Source of the DNA: Candidatus Nitrospira nitrificans
GTDB taxonomy: Bacteria; Nitrospirota; Nitrospiria; Nitrospirales; Nitrospiraceae
Direction: 5' to 3'
Assembly: GCF_001458775.1 (NCBI RefSeq)
Contig: NZ_CZPZ01000004.1
Coordinates: forward strand, 1-64,000
DNA length: 64,000 nucleotides
Shown here: piece by piece, positions 62,723 through 64,000 of the stretch
Layout: each line of letters opens with the position of its first letter
Numbering within the stretch: the first letter of the stretch is position 1
Made by a program: the position numbers and the translations under genes
Notes under the pieces: model-generated
What the model saw: the letters and a program-made list of their open reading frames with translations, nothing else
Told to the model about the DNA's origin: nothing
Database searches by the model: none

Positions 62723-64000
62723 ATGGGCGACAAAGCCACCATTGGTTCCGCGGTACTGGATCGCCTGTATCGCCTGGGCGTTCGCCATATTTTCGGCATT
62801 CCCGGGGACTATGTCCTCTCCCTCTATCAACTGATCGAGGCCTCGCCGATCACACACATCGGAACCACGCGAGAAGACTGTGCCGGGTTTGCAGCGGACG
62901 CCTATGCCAGGATCAATGGGATAGGCGCGGTCTGTGTCACGTACTGCGTCGGCGGGCTCAATACCGTCAATGCCATCGCCTGTGCCTACGCCGAACGCTC
63001 GCCGGTCGTACTCCTGACCGGATCACCCGGTCTATCTGAACGAACTCGAACTCCCTATTTGCATCATATGGTTCGGGATTTTGCCACCCAACGAGAAGTC
63101 TTTGAGCGAATGACCGTCGCGGCCGTGACACTGGACGACCCGTTGACGGCTGAACGGGAGATGGATCGAGCCTTTGCCGCCCTGCTCCGCTACCGCCGTC
63201 CTATTTATATCGAAATCCCCAGAGACATGGTCCACTGTCCGCTGACAGGAGGCATGAAGCCGTTCTGCATCGAGGATACGCCGAGTGACCCGGCGGCACT
63301 GGAGGAAGCGATCAGCGAGGTGCGAATCATGCTCGCCTCTGCCAAACGGCCGGCCATGCTCGTCGGCGCGGAAGTCGGCCGCTTCGGACTCCAGGACGAT
63401 CTGGCTCGCTTAGTGGAGCGGCTGAATATCCCCATCGCCTCCACCTTGCTCGGGAAATCGATCATTCGAGAAGACCATCCGCTCTATGTCGGCGTGTACG
63501 GCGGACTCATCGGCCGGGAAGAAGTGCAGCAGTTCATCAATGAGTCCGACTGCCTGTTGCTCCTGGGATCCATTCTCTCTGATGTGGAAGATTTGGATGC
63601 CACATCGCCGTTGCTGTCCGAAGGACGAACCATCCATGCCACCGCCGACCGCGTGGCGATCAAACACCATCGGTACGAATCGATTAAATTCCAGGACTTT
63701 GTCCAAGGCCTTGTGAAATCTCCGCTTCCCTCCTTTTCTCATTCCCAGCAGCCGTTCCCCGCTCAAATCCTTCCTGTCCCGGCGACACCGGACCCGGATG
63801 CACCAGTGACGCTCGGCGGACTCTTCCGCCACCTGGATACGGTGCTCACCGAAAAGACAGTTGTCATTGCCGACGTGGGCGAATCACTCTTTGCGGCGGC
63901 CGATTTGCACGTGCGCCACCGGTTTGAGTTTCTATCGCCGGCCTATTACACATCGATGGGGTTTGCCGTTCCCGCGGCATTAGGCGCTTCGTTTGCGGAC
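62723..64000 (+). CDS. thiamine-diphosphate-dependent 2-oxoacid decarboxylase, 3' end outside window
   Basis: 426 residues visible. GTGAGGATAAAGAAG precedes the ATG. The start VLDRLYRLGVRHIFGIPGDY, then GTTREDCAGFAADAYARING with the Glu that activates the cofactor (REDCAG), PVVLLTGSPG, the central domain (AKRPAMLVGAEVGRFGLQDD) and the start of the cofactor domain (TSMGFAVPAALGASFAD) place it in the indolepyruvate/pyruvate decarboxylase group of the acetolactate synthase-like superfamily. The GDG...N cofactor motif lies beyond the window. Substrate cannot be fixed. Confidence 0.9.
   Translation, partial: MGDKATIGSAVLDRLYRLGVRHIFGIPGDYVLSLYQLIEASPITHIGTTREDCAGFAADAYARINGIGAVCVTYCVGGLNTVNAIACAYAERSPVVLLTGSPGLSERTRTPYLHHMVRDFATQREVFERMTVAAVTLDDPLTAEREMDRAFAALLRYRRPIYIEIPRDMVHCPLTGGMKPFCIEDTPSDPAALEEAISEVRIMLASAKRPAMLVGAEVGRFGLQDDLARLVERLNIPIASTLLGKSIIREDHPLYVGVYGGLIGREEVQQFINESDCLLLLGSILSDVEDLDATSPLLSEGRTIHATADRVAIKHHRYESIKFQDFVQGLVKSPLPSFSHSQQPFPAQILPVPATPDPDAPVTLGGLFRHLDTVLTEKTVVIADVGESLFAAADLHVRHRFEFLSPAYYTSMGFAVPAALGASFAD

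Overview
The window is about 59-60% G+C and reads like a chromosome segment of a Nitrospira-type bacterium (phylum Nitrospirota). This is inferred from the mix of hopanoid-type squalene genes (hpnD-hpnE), a gnd-zwf pair, many small lipoproteins of unknown function, a tiny zinc-ribbon protein and a type I-C CRISPR locus. No rRNA or tRNA gene was recognised, so the assignment rests on gene content and gene style only.

Layout. 1-1655: 3' part of a polysaccharide-type ABC flippase cluster, very G+C-rich, cut by the window edge. 1655-3630: a scar-like region with an IS481-type transposase fragment, a small membrane protein and a promoter-driven unit of very short ORFs. 3631-7315: a five-gene minus-strand operon of secreted proteins and lipoproteins that includes a split, shortened copper amine oxidase-like pair. 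7518-10119: a methyltransferase and a ProA-like protein that lacks the catalytic Cys. 10348-13874: three secreted proteins, two of them paralogous lipoproteins. 13950-31272: housekeeping and signalling genes (nucleotide-transporter-like protein, ltaE, gnd, zwf, thioredoxin-like, SGNH hydrolase, HEAT protein, HD-GYP protein, FolB-methyltransferase fusion, PHP phosphatase, Ser/Thr kinase, GLG1-type Cys-rich protein, yjbQ, SH3-type protein). 31398-35537: HAD phosphatase, BtuF-like protein, hpnD and hpnE, largely translationally coupled. 35530-37238: a secreted protein, family 4 uracil-DNA glycosylase and an 18-residue Lys-rich protein.

37975-48361 is a defence region. A complete type I-C CRISPR-Cas system (cas3-cas5c-cas8c-cas7c-cas4-cas1-cas2, then leader and 13 repeats) runs on the minus strand. 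A lone type I-E repeat lies just beyond its leader-distal end, and a truncated second cas3 HD domain sits directly upstream of cas3. A nucleotidyltransferase with a small partner diverges from cas3.

48263-64000: an Asn-Pro repeat protein, a structured RNA ending in a U-run, two related secreted proteins far apart (49003 and 57247), a frameshifted heme-binding-type barrel pseudogene, sthA, a YbaK-type editing protein, a TIM44-like membrane protein, lipoproteins, a MITE-like inverted-repeat element carrying a zinc-ribbon gene, two decayed copies of a 3' gene end, a defence-type reverse transcriptase broken by three frameshifts and an IS3-family insertion at its catalytic YMDD motif, rlmI, and the start of a thiamine-diphosphate decarboxylase that leaves the window.

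The strongest candidates for something new are the split amine oxidase-like operon, the FolB-methyltransferase fusion, the ProA-like protein with Ser in place of Cys, and the layered CRISPR remains. The reverse transcriptase is clearly a fossil.
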